This document shows positions 25,368 to 33,055 of a DNA stretch of 64,000 nt, in pieces. The stretch's first letter is position 1; each line of letters starts with the position of its first letter. The position numbers were made by a program, and so were the translations under genes. The DNA lies in contig DAOSSA010000009.1 of NCBI GenBank assembly GCA_035376985.1, positions 1 to 64,000 of the forward strand, given 5' to 3'. Source of the stretch: Brevifilum sp029548365 (GTDB lineage: Bacteria > Chloroflexota > Anaerolineae > Anaerolineales > Anaerolineaceae). The notes under the pieces are model-generated. The model had not been told where the DNA came from. It saw only the letters and a program-made list of their open reading frames with translations, and ran no database searches.

Positions 25368-26345
25368 TTAATACCAATCCTGTGCATACCAATGTAGATA
25401 AAGTTCAAGATGGGTTGACCAGTAGGCTTCGGTATGTCCGCCGTTGAACAGGTACCAGATGTGGGGGATGTGGTAAGCATTCAAACGGTCAGCAAAGTTC
25501 TGGGCAGACCAGCGCTCAGGGTCAGAACGTCCAATATCAATAAAAAAATCGGGTAGACCAGCGTCAGGCATTTCTGCCAGCCAGCCATCCAGCCGACCAC
25601 CATCGACTTCGAACAGGGGCAGACTGTGCGCTCCCACGCGGCTGAAGAGATGCGGATGCTCAAAGCCAAAGTGGACCGCCCATGCTGCACCACGAGAAAG
25701 CCCACCAATTGCCCGGTAAGCTCTCTCGGGTAGGGTGCGGTATTGCTGATCGACGAACGGGAACAATTCCTGCACCAGGGCATCGGCGAAGGCAGAGTTG
25801 AGTGGCGGTTGGAACCGGGCTTCAGCGGGCATGACGATGATGAAGGGGGCAATCCGACCCTCGGAAATCAGGGCATCCATCTGCTCAGCCACGCCCAGAC
25901 GCACCCATTGATCCTGTGTGTAGGAAAGACCGTGCAGCAAATAGGTGACCGGGTAATCTTCTGTGAGATCCTCGTGGTAACAGGGCGGGAGGTAAAGCAG
26001 GTAGTGCAGGTCTTCCCCCAGGTGCTCGCTGAACAATGCTTCGCTGAGAACCTGTCCCCCTGCATGGCGGCAATCAATGCTGGTCATGGTTATCCCCGGT
26101 GTTGGGCTTGGCTCTTGCGCTGTAGGCGTGGCGGAAACTGCTTTCGACGCAATTGGTGTAACGCTGGCTGTATGAGGTGCAACCGGCACACCGGTTGTTT
26201 GAGCAGGAGCAGGTTCAAGAGGCACAATCGTCGCGGGGCTTTCACCAGCCTGGCAGGCGGCAGCACTGAACATCAATATGAGCACACAGGCCAGGTAAGC
26301 CGCGCTTTGAAAAAGAACGAGGACGGTATCTTGACGTTTACACAT
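25368..26345 (-). CDS. Esterase-family lipoprotein (alpha/beta hydrolase, esterase D-like)
   Basis: A 325-residue exported hydrolase. Signal peptide with lipobox AAAC, a short Thr/Pro/Ala linker, then a putative-esterase (PF00756-type) alpha/beta hydrolase: YLLHGLSYTQDQW oxyanion region, nucleophile elbow AIGGLSRGAAW (GxSxG), and closing catalytic His in FNGGHTEAYW. Relatives include feruloyl and trehalose mycolyl-type esterases; the substrate is unknown. ATG 26345 is the true start: the longer frame would run backwards through the tRNA gene. The -10 (TATAAT) is only 7 bases from this ATG and no Shine-Dalgarno is present, so the mRNA may be leaderless. Confidence 0.88.
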   Translation of the reverse strand: MCKRQDTVLVLFQSAAYLACVLILMFSAAACQAGESPATIVPLEPAPAQTTGVPVAPHTASVTPIASKAVSATPTAQEPSPTPGITMTSIDCRHAGGQVLSEALFSEHLGEDLHYLLYLPPCYHEDLTEDYPVTYLLHGLSYTQDQWVRLGVAEQMDALISEGRIAPFIIVMPAEARFQPPLNSAFADALVQELFPFVDQQYRTLPERAYRAIGGLSRGAAWAVHFGFEHPHLFSRVGAHSLPLFEVDGGRLDGWLAEMPDAGLPDFFIDIGRSDPERWSAQNFADRLNAYHIPHIWYLFNGGHTEAYWSTHLELYLHWYAQDWY

Positions 26346-26360
26346 GGTTCGGATTATACT
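26331..26360 (+). promoter_or_regulatory. Promoter of tRNA-Pro, inside the divergent esterase gene start
   Basis: -35 TTGACG (26331-26336), 18-base spacer, -10 TATACT (26355-26360), with the tRNA beginning 9 bases later. The -35 lies within the first codons of the esterase gene on the other strand. Confidence 0.75.
26353..26358 (-). promoter_or_regulatory. -10 element for the esterase gene, overlapping the tRNA-Pro -10
   Basis: Minus-strand TATAAT (26358-26353) overlaps the plus-strand TATACT (26355-26360). Two divergent start sites would share one melted region. No convincing minus-strand -35 is seen, because that position falls inside the tRNA gene. Confidence 0.5.
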
Positions 26361-26369
26361 CTTATCTGC

Positions 26370-26443
26370 CGGGGTGTAGCGCAGACGGCCAGCGCGCCGC
26401 GTTTGGGACGCGGAGGTCGGCGGTTCAAGTCCGCCCACCCCGA
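26370..26443 (+). tRNA. tRNA-Pro (anticodon UGG)
   Basis: Full cloverleaf: acceptor CGGGGTG/CACCCCG, D arm GCGC/GCGC, anticodon stem CCGCG/CGCGG with loop TTTGGGA (anticodon TGG at 26404-26406), and T arm GGCGG-TTCAAGT-CCGCC. Discriminator base A at 26443; CCA is not encoded and must be added after transcription. Confidence 0.97.
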
Positions 26444-26536
26444 CTGACGGTTGAATGGGAAGGTGAACGACCACAAATCCATCGTTCCCTTGCCATTTTT
26501 TCATCTCTGATCGATCAACGGATTAAGGGTGACATT

Positions 26537-27268
26537 TTGACCCAACCTTTCCTTTCCATCATTATCCCAGCCCATAACGAAGCTGAACGGCTTCCATCCA
26601 CCCTGGAGAAAATTGACCGCTTCCTCGCGCAGCAGGCGTATCCAGCCGAAGTACTGGTGGTGGAGAACGGCAGCAGCGATGCAACTTTAACCCTTGCTCA
26701 AAGCTACCAGGAACGCATGCCATACCTGCGGGTGTTAACAGAAGCACCGCGCGGGAAAGGCCTGGCTGTGCGGCGCGGCATGCTGGCAGCACAGGGCGAA
26801 TACCGCTTTTTATGCGACGCTGATTTATCGATGCCCATTGACCAGGTGAACCGTTTTTTACCCCCCGCCCTGGCAGGGGTGGACGTGGCCATCGGGTCGC
26901 GCGAGCTGCCCGGGTCGGTGCGCTATGATGAGCCGGGCTATCGGCACCTGATCGGGCGGGTATTCAACGCCATGGTGCGCGGGCTGGTGCTGCCAGGAAT
27001 CCAGGATTCGCAGTGCGGATTCAAGTGCTTCCGGGGTGATGTCGCCGATGCCGTCTTCCCCCTGCAAACCCTGGTCGGGATGTCTTTTGATGCTGAAGTA
27101 TTATTCATCGCCTGGCAGATGGGTTACAGTGTGTGTGAAGTGGCGATCGACTGGTATTTTGATCCTGACAGCAGGGTTAGGCTAGTGCAGGATTCGTTAC
27201 TCATGGCGTTCGATTTGCTGAAAATCCGCTCAAACGCCAGGCAGGGGCTGTATGACGCCCAGGGTTAA
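26537..27268 (+). CDS. Family 2 glycosyltransferase (dolichyl-phosphate glucosyltransferase-like)
   Basis: A 243-residue GT-A fold enzyme. N-terminal SIIIPAHNEAERLPSTL, then ENGSSD and FLCDADLSMP (the DxD-type metal site), and DSQCGFKCFRG, the latter typical of dolichyl- or polyprenyl-phosphate beta-glucosyltransferases (ALG5-like). It probably moves a sugar from an NDP donor to a lipid phosphate at the membrane; there is no transmembrane segment. The start is TTG at 26537 with AAGGGTGA upstream. It overlaps rnhB by 17 bases. The tRNA-Pro gene lies just upstream on the same strand. Confidence 0.88.
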   Translation: MTQPFLSIIIPAHNEAERLPSTLEKIDRFLAQQAYPAEVLVVENGSSDATLTLAQSYQERMPYLRVLTEAPRGKGLAVRRGMLAAQGEYRFLCDADLSMPIDQVNRFLPPALAGVDVAIGSRELPGSVRYDEPGYRHLIGRVFNAMVRGLVLPGIQDSQCGFKCFRGDVADAVFPLQTLVGMSFDAEVLFIAWQMGYSVCEVAIDWYFDPDSRVRLVQDSLLMAFDLLKIRSNARQGLYDAQG

Positions 27269-27932
27269 ATTTGACCCGGCGCTGCTGCCCGAACGACCGG
27301 ACCTTTCCTTTGAAAACGAATTATGGAAAAAGGGGGCAACCCTGGTGGCTGGCATCGATGAGGCCGGGCGCGGCGCGCTGGCCGGGCCGGTGGCCGTCGG
27401 CGCGGTGGTACTGCCGGGTGAGCAGGTTGATTTAATGTCCCGTCTGAGCGGTATCCGCGATTCCAAGATCATGACATCGGCTGAACGGGAGCACTGGGCA
27501 GCAGAGATCAGGACGGTCGCGCTGGGCTGGGGGGTGGGTTTCGCTTCCAATACGGAAATTGATCATATGGGTATTGTCCCGGCCACACGCCTGGCGGCTC
27601 AGCGGGCGCTGGACGCCCTGAATGTGACTCCTGCACACCTGCTGGTGGATTACCTGCTCCTGACGGGGGTAACAGTCTCTCAAACAAGCCTGGTCAAGGG
27701 CGACGCCCGTTCTCTGTCGATCGCAGCGGCTTCAATTTTAGCTAAAACCGGTCGGGATGCCGTGTTGATTGAGATGGAACAGATCCACCCCGGGTACGGC
27801 TTTGCCCGCAATAAGGGCTATGCCACCCGCACGCATCGTTTGGCGGTACGCGAGTTGGGGCCGTGTGCGGTTCACCGGCGGAGTTTTGCGCCGGTGTGTG
27901 AATATGATTCATTGTTTCCGCCTGAGATGTAG
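27252..27932 (+). CDS. rnhB: Ribonuclease HII
   Basis: Removes RNA from RNA-DNA hybrids and single ribonucleotides from DNA. Signature blocks: VAGIDEAGRGALAGPVA (DEAGRG active-site motif), IRDSKIMTSAERE, LLVDYLLL (third acidic residue) and SIAAASILAKTGRD. The end GYGFARNKGYATRTH is also characteristic. Length 226 is normal. The ATG lies inside the glycosyltransferase gene (17-base overlap), so the two are co-transcribed. A hairpin without a T-run (ACCTGC/GCAGGT, about 27934-27952) follows before the convergent nadE. Confidence 0.96.
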   Translation: MTPRVKFDPALLPERPDLSFENELWKKGATLVAGIDEAGRGALAGPVAVGAVVLPGEQVDLMSRLSGIRDSKIMTSAEREHWAAEIRTVALGWGVGFASNTEIDHMGIVPATRLAAQRALDALNVTPAHLLVDYLLLTGVTVSQTSLVKGDARSLSIAAASILAKTGRDAVLIEMEQIHPGYGFARNKGYATRTHRLAVRELGPCAVHRRSFAPVCEYDSLFPPEM

Positions 27933-27964
27933 ATACCTGCCAAGGATGCAGGTGGCTCCAGTGA

Positions 27965-28792
27965 TTAATTCCGCCCCCAATCCCACAGACTTGAGAGGTC
28001 ATACGCCTTTTTGTCCGCGGAGAGCCAGGCAATGGGCGGCATGACCCGTTTGAAGTGGTTCTGACGCACCCTGTGCACCACGCGCTTGACAAATTCGCGC
28101 GCAAAGCCCGCTTTGATGCAGGCTTCGGGATGATAGCCCCGCTCGACCAGCAAATACAACAGCCCGTCGACCTCGCCGTAGGTGAAGCCCAGCTCATCTT
28201 CGTCGGTTTGTCCTTCCCACAGGTCGGCTGAAGGTGCTTTGTTGATCACTGTTAAAGGTACGCCCAGGTGCCGGGCCAGCAGGCGCACCTGGGTTTTGAA
28301 CAAATCGCCCAATGGCTGCAAGGCAACGCCCGAATCGCCGTGGACGGTGGTATAGCCCAGCAGCAGCTCAGTTTTATTGCTGGCGCCCACCACCAGACCG
28401 TTGAAGACCACGGATTGGTCAAACAGCACGATCATGCGCATGCGTGCCATAAGATTGCCCGCCCGTAAGCGGCTCATATCGGGGAATTTAGCGATCAACG
28501 GGTCGACCATGGGGGTGATCTCGACTGTCAGCGACCGGACGCCGAGGGCATCAATCATCGCCTGTGCATCAACCAGCGTATGCTGCGGCGAGGTCCTATA
28601 GGGCAGGCGCACCGCCAGCACATTTTCAGGTCCCAGCGCTCTGGCACATAAATACAGGCTGACCGCTGAATCCAGACCGCCGGAGACGCCCAGCAGGGCA
28701 CGCTGGAACCCTGCCCGGTTCAGTTCAGTGCGGATGAACCCGGTGAGGATTTTTTCAGTCTGTTCAGCCTCGATGGTCAGGTCGATGTTCAT
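27965..28792 (-). CDS. nadE: NAD+ synthase (ammonia-type domain)
   Basis: Last step of NAD synthesis: amidation of deamido-NAD+ with ATP. An N-type ATP-pyrophosphatase domain is shown by GVSGGLDSAVSL (P-loop SGGxDS) and GASNKTELLLGYTT, then GDSGVALQPLGDLFKTQV, all NadE motifs. At 275 residues it has no glutaminase (CN-hydrolase) domain, so it should use free ammonia. Convergent with rnhB. No promoter is clear in the 157 bases upstream. Confidence 0.95.
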   Translation of the reverse strand: MNIDLTIEAEQTEKILTGFIRTELNRAGFQRALLGVSGGLDSAVSLYLCARALGPENVLAVRLPYRTSPQHTLVDAQAMIDALGVRSLTVEITPMVDPLIAKFPDMSRLRAGNLMARMRMIVLFDQSVVFNGLVVGASNKTELLLGYTTVHGDSGVALQPLGDLFKTQVRLLARHLGVPLTVINKAPSADLWEGQTDEDELGFTYGEVDGLLYLLVERGYHPEACIKAGFAREFVKRVVHRVRQNHFKRVMPPIAWLSADKKAYDLSSLWDWGRN

Positions 28793-29000
28793 GTTTTACC
28801 CGTTTCGGCGCTCGTCATTCTTTCCGTAAATTCGTTGAGCGAGGTGGTCTTTGCTGTATTTTACCTGGTTTTGATCCGAAAATATTCAGCGGCCTGTCAG
28901 TATAAGTGATCAAGGTATAATATTTTTATCGTCCATTGTTTAAGCAGCATTGATTTTTAAAAATCACCCTGAGCAATGCGAGCCAGGCGTACCAGATAGC

Positions 29001-29456
29001 ATGAGTTTCAGTATGAGCGATTGGTCCATCCACGTTGCCAGTTGGCGCGATTACACCCAGTTATCCCAGCTCGAACGGGCGTGTTTTCCGGCAGAAGACC
29101 TGTGGCCTTTTTGGGACCTGATCGGCGTGCTGACCCTGCCCGGTGTGGTGCGTTTAAAGGCACTTGTGGGCGAGCAGATGGTGGGATTCATTGCTGGCGA
29201 GCGTGATCTTGAAAGGCGCATCGGCTGGGTGACCACCCTCGGCGTGATGCCTGAATACCGGCGTCTCGGCATCGCCCTGGCTTTGCTGGCAGCCTGCGAA
29301 CGGGACCTGGATATGCCCAACATCCGGCTCAGTGTGCGGGAATCTAACCGGGCGGCTATTTGCCTGTATGAGGGGCAAGGTTATGCGATCATTAACCGCT
29401 GGAAGAAATACTACGTGGGCGGTGAAGATGCCCTGGTGTTTGAAAAAAGAATTTGA
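29001..29456 (+). CDS. GNAT family N-acetyltransferase (RimI-like)
   Basis: About 150 residues with a GNAT fold: N-terminal IHVASWRDYTQLSQLERACFP, LGVMPEYRRLGIALALL (acetyl-CoA motif R/Q-x-x-G), LSVRESNRAAICLYEGQGY (motif B with conserved Asn and Tyr). This pattern resembles RimI-type protein N-alpha acetyltransferases, but the target is unknown. The frame is open from 28950; I favour ATG 29001 (or 29013) because the family homology begins there. A TATAAT lies at 28916-28921. The stop codon is immediately adjacent to the -35 of the next promoter. Confidence 0.82.
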   Translation: MSFSMSDWSIHVASWRDYTQLSQLERACFPAEDLWPFWDLIGVLTLPGVVRLKALVGEQMVGFIAGERDLERRIGWVTTLGVMPEYRRLGIALALLAACERDLDMPNIRLSVRESNRAAICLYEGQGYAIINRWKKYYVGGEDALVFEKRI

Positions 29457-29481
29457 CATTACAGGCGAGGAGGTTTATACT
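29453..29481 (+). promoter_or_regulatory. Near-consensus sigma-70-type promoter before the SWIM gene
   Basis: -35 TTGACA (perfect, 29453-29458), 17-base spacer, -10 TATACT (29476-29481). The expected start is near 29488. The -35 overlaps the end of the GNAT gene. Confidence 0.85.
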
Positions 29482-29513
29482 CAGACCCATGAAGCTGTGT
29501 GCAAAAGGTACAT

Positions 29514-29627
29514 ATGCAAACAATCAACCGAAGACAAAGAGTTTATAGCACGCCGGCAGGACCGCGCGTGCTTTTTTTTATTTCCCCACCTATAGAAAGG
29601 AAAAGTGCGCCATGGACTATGGAATGA
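29514..29627 (+). CDS. Possible leader peptide ORF crossing the attenuator
   Basis: A 37-codon frame with ATG at 29514 and an AAGG ribosome site 6-9 bases upstream. It runs through the hairpin at 29547-29580 and ends 13 bases inside the SWIM gene in another frame. A ribosome on this frame would break the hairpin, which is how leader peptides relieve attenuation. It could equally be chance; no amino-acid-specific run of codons is seen. Confidence 0.25.
   Translation: MQTINRRQRVYSTPAGPRVLFFISPPIERKSAPWTME
29547..29580 (+). terminator. Intrinsic terminator/attenuator in the SWIM gene leader
   Basis: AGCACGC (29547-29553) pairs with GCGTGCT (29566-29572) and eight T follow (29572-29579). It lies between the strong promoter at 29453-29481 and the SWIM gene start at 29612, so it either ends a ~90-base RNA or regulates read-through. 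Confidence 0.8.
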
Positions 29628-29854
29628 TTGGCAAAATGGAAAAAGCCAAACGCTACGCAGAAGAACGAGAACGGATTGTATTCAAGCAATTCAATGTCCT
29701 GTTTACAGGGAATCACAACGATCACACGGTGACCTATGAAGATGGGGAGTGGGGCTGTACGTGTGAATTTTTTCACTCACGCGGCCGCTGCAGCCATACC
29801 ATGGCGCTCGAGTTGATTCTCGAGCAGATGGTCGATATTGCCCAGGAAGTCTGA
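29612..29854 (+). CDS. Small SWIM zinc-finger protein
   Basis: An 80-residue protein that is little more than one SWIM domain: C49-x-C51-x8-C60-x-H62 (CTCEFFHSRGRCSH), preceded by a charged helix (MEKAKRYAEERERIVFKQF) and a strand pair, FTGNHNDHTVTYEDGEWGC. SWIM domains bind zinc and are thought to bind DNA or proteins; larger homologues sit in SWI2/SNF2 ATPases and transposases. This stand-alone form is likely a small nucleic-acid-binding or adaptor protein. AAAGGA lies about 10 bases before ATG. It has its own promoter, an attenuator-like leader, and a strong terminator at 29888, so it forms a self-contained regulated unit. Confidence 0.85.
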   Translation: MDYGMIGKMEKAKRYAEERERIVFKQFNVLFTGNHNDHTVTYEDGEWGCTCEFFHSRGRCSHTMALELILEQMVDIAQEV

Positions 29855-29887
29855 TCTCGCAATTTATTGCACTCAACAAGAAAATAC

Positions 29888-29918
29888 CAGGCCGTGCGAT
29901 GACACGGCCTGTTTTTTT
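29888..29918 (+). terminator. Rho-independent terminator of the SWIM gene
   Basis: CAGGCCGTG (29888-29896), 6-base loop, CACGGCCTG (29903-29911), then seven T. Perfect 9-bp stem. Confidence 0.93.
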
Positions 29919-30027
29919 AACCCGTAGTAGTCATGTATTACGAGCTGACACAAAAAAATTTCCAGCAGCGATTTCATAGCAAAACCGAAACCCGCCGCTG
30001 TTTGCACAACCCCCTTAATCGATTACC

Positions 30028-30849
30028 CTAATCTTTGAACAGGTTGGGCTCTTCCACCAACCGCCTTTGCGGTTGGAGATTATCCAGGATGTGCATATCC
30101 TCTCCGTCAAGCTGGAAGAAGATATCCGCGTTCTCCAAAATACGTGCCTCGTGGATCGATTTTGGGATGGTCACCAGGTCGTGGTTGACCAGCCAAGCCA
30201 GCATCACCTGGGCGGGTGTTCTGGAGTATTTTTGGGCGATTTTCACCAGTTTTTCGTGGTTGAAAAACTTCGCCCTGGCAACTGGACTGTAGGCTTCAAT
30301 TTGAATCCCTTTTTCCCGGCAATACGCCAGCAGTTCTTGTTGATAGAGAAAGGTGTGAAATTCAACCTGGTTAATCGCCGGGACCACATCGGTTCTGCCC
30401 AGTAAGTCTTCAAGCAGATCAACAGGGAAGTTGCTGACGCCAATGCTGCGGGTCAGACCGCGTGAATGCAATTCAACCAGCGCCTGCCAGGTTTCAAAGG
30501 TGCGCTCGATATTTGACAGGTTAGGCCAGTGGATCAGCAGCAGGTCAACATACTCTGTTTGCAGCGCCTGCAGGCTTTTTTCTAACGAGCGCATGCTCTT
30601 TTCATACCCCTGGTTTGAGGTAGTGATTTTTGTGGTGATGTAAATATCTTCTCGCGAGCGGCCGCTGGCTTTCCAGCCTTTGCCGACATCCTTCTCGTTA
30701 TCATAGCCCTGGGCGGTGTCGATGTGGTCATAGCCGTGGGTGAGGGCAAATTCTACTGCGTGTTGACAATCCCGACCGCGTGCCAGCCACGTGCCCAGCC
30801 CCAGCAGGGGAATCTCAACCCCGTCATTAGTGGTGATCTTTTTCTTCAT
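30028..30849 (-). CDS. Aldo/keto reductase
   Basis: A 273-residue NADPH-dependent TIM-barrel oxidoreductase. The catalytic tetrad is visible: Asp and Tyr in HIDTAQGYDNE, Lys in ITTKITTS, His in LLIHWPN; also GVSNFPVDLLEDLL and the cofactor-binding IPKSIHEARILENADIF. This is the usual pattern of bacterial AKR5-like (2,5-diketo-gluconate/methylglyoxal reductase) enzymes. Substrate unknown. Monocistronic between two intergenic stretches; 30850-31065 contains nothing I recognise. Confidence 0.94.
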   Translation of the reverse strand: MKKKITTNDGVEIPLLGLGTWLARGRDCQHAVEFALTHGYDHIDTAQGYDNEKDVGKGWKASGRSREDIYITTKITTSNQGYEKSMRSLEKSLQALQTEYVDLLLIHWPNLSNIERTFETWQALVELHSRGLTRSIGVSNFPVDLLEDLLGRTDVVPAINQVEFHTFLYQQELLAYCREKGIQIEAYSPVARAKFFNHEKLVKIAQKYSRTPAQVMLAWLVNHDLVTIPKSIHEARILENADIFFQLDGEDMHILDNLQPQRRLVEEPNLFKD

Positions 30850-31065
30850 CGCACTCCTTTCTTTTTAACGTGTGGGGTTTTAATTCTACCTGCTGAAACC
30901 TGGGATAAAAACCTGCTGCTCAGTTATGGATTGGACAAATTGCTAAAATTTTGCTCCAGTAAAAAGAAGCTGGCCGGATTAAATGGCATTAAGGGCTTTC
31001 CCGGTATACTTAATCTGCCCGGCCGGCTGTGAGCCTATTTATTACAACTATTCAAGGAAATAGGA

Positions 31066-31695
31066 TTGAACAAAATCACTCGTTGGGTTCGTTATAATTT
31101 GCGTTATTTTGGCCAACCTCCCTGGGATACGGGCATTTCACCGCCGGAATTGATTCGATTTCTACAAAGCGTCCCACCGGGTAAAGCCCTGGATGTGGGT
31201 TGCGGTACGGGTACCAATTTAGTAAGCATGGCCTCTTACGGCTGGCAGGTGGTCGGGATTGACCTGGCCTGGATTTCCGTAATTAAGTCGCGCACCAAGC
31301 TGAACCAGGCTGGGGTGAGGGGCCGTGTGATCCACGGGGATGTTTCCTCAGGGGTACGCCCGGGAAAAGAATTTGACCTGGTTTTGGATATTGGCTGTTA
31401 TCATGATTTGCGCTCCAGAGAGCGTTCAGCTTACCAGGCTAATTTGGCAAATTGGCTGAAACCGGGTGGTTATTTTCTGCTCTATGCACACCGAAAAAAG
31501 GCTGTTACGGATCTACATGGCCTATCTGAAAGCGATTTCGTCCAGCTTTCAGACTTTTTGTGCTGCCAATGGCGTGAAGACTCTGTTGAGCGTCGGCCAG
31601 ACGGTGGTGGTGGTCACCCGTCGACCTGGGCAGCCTTTATGCGCTGTAAAAATGATGATCAAGCGAAAAGCTTGCCCGTAACTGGAGAGGGTTGA
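31066..31695 (+). CDS. Class I SAM-dependent methyltransferase
   Basis: A 209-residue methyltransferase with motif I ALDVGCGTGTNL (residues ~41-52), motif II VVGIDLAWISV, and LVLDIGCYHDL as motif IV. It resembles TehB/UbiE-like small-molecule methyltransferases; the substrate is not assignable. The start codon is TTG (31066) with AAGGAAATAGG just upstream. Its stop overlaps the start of the following GNAT gene (TTGA), so the two are coupled. Probable role: modifying a metabolite together with the acetyltransferase. Confidence 0.88.
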   Translation: MNKITRWVRYNLRYFGQPPWDTGISPPELIRFLQSVPPGKALDVGCGTGTNLVSMASYGWQVVGIDLAWISVIKSRTKLNQAGVRGRVIHGDVSSGVRPGKEFDLVLDIGCYHDLRSRERSAYQANLANWLKPGGYFLLYAHRKKAVTDLHGLSESDFVQLSDFLCCQWREDSVERRPDGGGGHPSTWAAFMRCKNDDQAKSLPVTGEG

Positions 31696-32474
31696 ATTCT
31701 TTGCAAGAATTTTTAGAAATTTACACGGCCAACCCTTGCCGCACACTTCCTAACGCATTTTGGAAAACAGCGGGTAGTTGGTCAGAGACTGAGCTGAGGA
31801 TTTCCCGAGATCCTGCGGGGGTGGTCACTTCACTGGTCTTGAAAAAAGATCAGCGGTTGATGGCGTTTTGGTGTGCTGACTCGGGAAAACACCCTTTAAG
31901 TCAGGAAAAGATCGAGCACACACCTTTTGCCCTTGTTCACGCTGATGGCTTACCCATATTTTCGGGCCGCAAATTCGCCCACCGTCGAGCCTATTTTCGC
32001 CTGATCAACCAAGGACACTCTGAAAAGGCCCTGTGTCCACCCGGGTTCACTTTTCAAGTGGTCAATCCTAAGGAAGATATCGATGCAATTGCAGATTTTA
32101 TTTGTGATTGTTACACTGAAATCAAAGTCAGCTCTCAAATTGTCCGAACCTGGACCGGGCACTTTGTTTATGACCCCGAGCTCTGGGTTTGGGTTGTTCA
32201 TCAAGCCAGCGGAGTCAAAGTAGGTTTAGGGATCGCTGAACGTGATCCGAGGGTGCCAGAAGCTTCATTAGAGTGGGTCCAAGTACATCCGGCTTACCGG
32301 GGAAAAGGCCTTGGAAAGGCGCTTGTCAATGAATTGTCTCAGCGGGCATTAGAAGAGGTTGCTTTTCTCACTGTCTCGGGCGAGGTGGAGAGTGAGTCTC
32401 AACCAGAACAACTTTATCGAAGTTGCGGTTTTACCGGGGATGACGTTTGGTGGCTGTTGTACGACGAAATCTAA
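31692..32474 (+). CDS. GNAT-domain protein (C-terminal acetyltransferase)
   Basis: A 260-residue protein. Residues ~1-115 form a domain I do not recognise; the C-terminal ~145 residues are a GNAT fold with the acetyl-CoA motif VHPAYRGKGLGKALV and LYRSCGFTGDDVWW at the end. The start is TTG 31692, overlapping the methyltransferase stop; a second TTG at 31701, ten bases after GGAGAGG, is equally possible. Coupled to the methyltransferase gene. Substrate unknown. Confidence 0.85.
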   Translation: MNSLQEFLEIYTANPCRTLPNAFWKTAGSWSETELRISRDPAGVVTSLVLKKDQRLMAFWCADSGKHPLSQEKIEHTPFALVHADGLPIFSGRKFAHRRAYFRLINQGHSEKALCPPGFTFQVVNPKEDIDAIADFICDCYTEIKVSSQIVRTWTGHFVYDPELWVWVVHQASGVKVGLGIAERDPRVPEASLEWVQVHPAYRGKGLGKALVNELSQRALEEVAFLTVSGEVESESQPEQLYRSCGFTGDDVWWLLYDEI

Positions 32475-32626
32475 GCGTTTCGGGGCTTGATATCAACCCG
32501 TACATATTGTAGGATACAATCAATAGGTGTTGGACAGTTATGCACCAGCCCAAAACGTTGGGTCAAATTTTGCCTGTGTGAATTTTAATACCTTGATTCG
32601 TATAAAAATTAATTTGGAACGGACCG

Positions 32627-33055
32627 ATGCAAGATGAACGCTTATTAAATCGAGATGCGCCCCCTCGGCCTGAGCTGATCCGCCAGATCATCGGCAGGGA
32701 AGTCTTCCCGGTTTGGGTGGCCGTCAACCGTTATTTGCAGGCACACTATCCGGATTTTGAGGTTGAATTAACTTATTACAACACCCAGCGCGGTTGGGGA
32801 CAGGATTATCGCAAAGCGGCACAACGATTGTGCATCCTGTTTCCAGAGCGGGGCGGGTTTACTGTGCTCCTGACCCTCACCCAGCATGCCGAGGAGGCAG
32901 CCCAGGGCAAGATTAATTACTTCAACGCCCGCCTTCGAGAATTATTGAACCAGCCCTCTGCACTGCCGCAGGGACGCTGGCTGTGGCTGCGCATTGAGGA
33001 TCACACGGATTTTGTGGGGTTAAAATTACTACTTGAGATCATTTCCTCTGGTTGA
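32627..33055 (+). CDS. DUF3788 domain-containing protein
   Basis: A 142-residue protein fitting the DUF3788 family: the short opening LLNRDAPPRPELIRQIIG, a central basic/aromatic region (QDYRKAAQRLCILFPERGGF), and the end GRWLWLRIEDHTDFVGLKLL. Related small proteins are cytosolic and of unknown function. No catalytic motif is evident. No ribosome site better than GGAACGGA is seen. It lies alone between the GNAT gene and the MgtC leader. Confidence 0.75.
   Translation: MQDERLLNRDAPPRPELIRQIIGREVFPVWVAVNRYLQAHYPDFEVELTYYNTQRGWGQDYRKAAQRLCILFPERGGFTVLLTLTQHAEEAAQGKINYFNARLRELLNQPSALPQGRWLWLRIEDHTDFVGLKLLLEIISSG

Noticed and set aside
25743..26447. 234-codon plus-strand frame covering the esterase start and the tRNA
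   Set aside because: It runs through the tRNA-Pro gene and opposite a convincing esterase, so it cannot be coding.
26346..26504. N-terminal extension of the esterase frame upstream of ATG 26345
   Set aside because: It is the reverse translation of the tRNA-Pro gene (the familiar GVGGLEPPTSAS-type artefact), and the real signal peptide begins at 26345.
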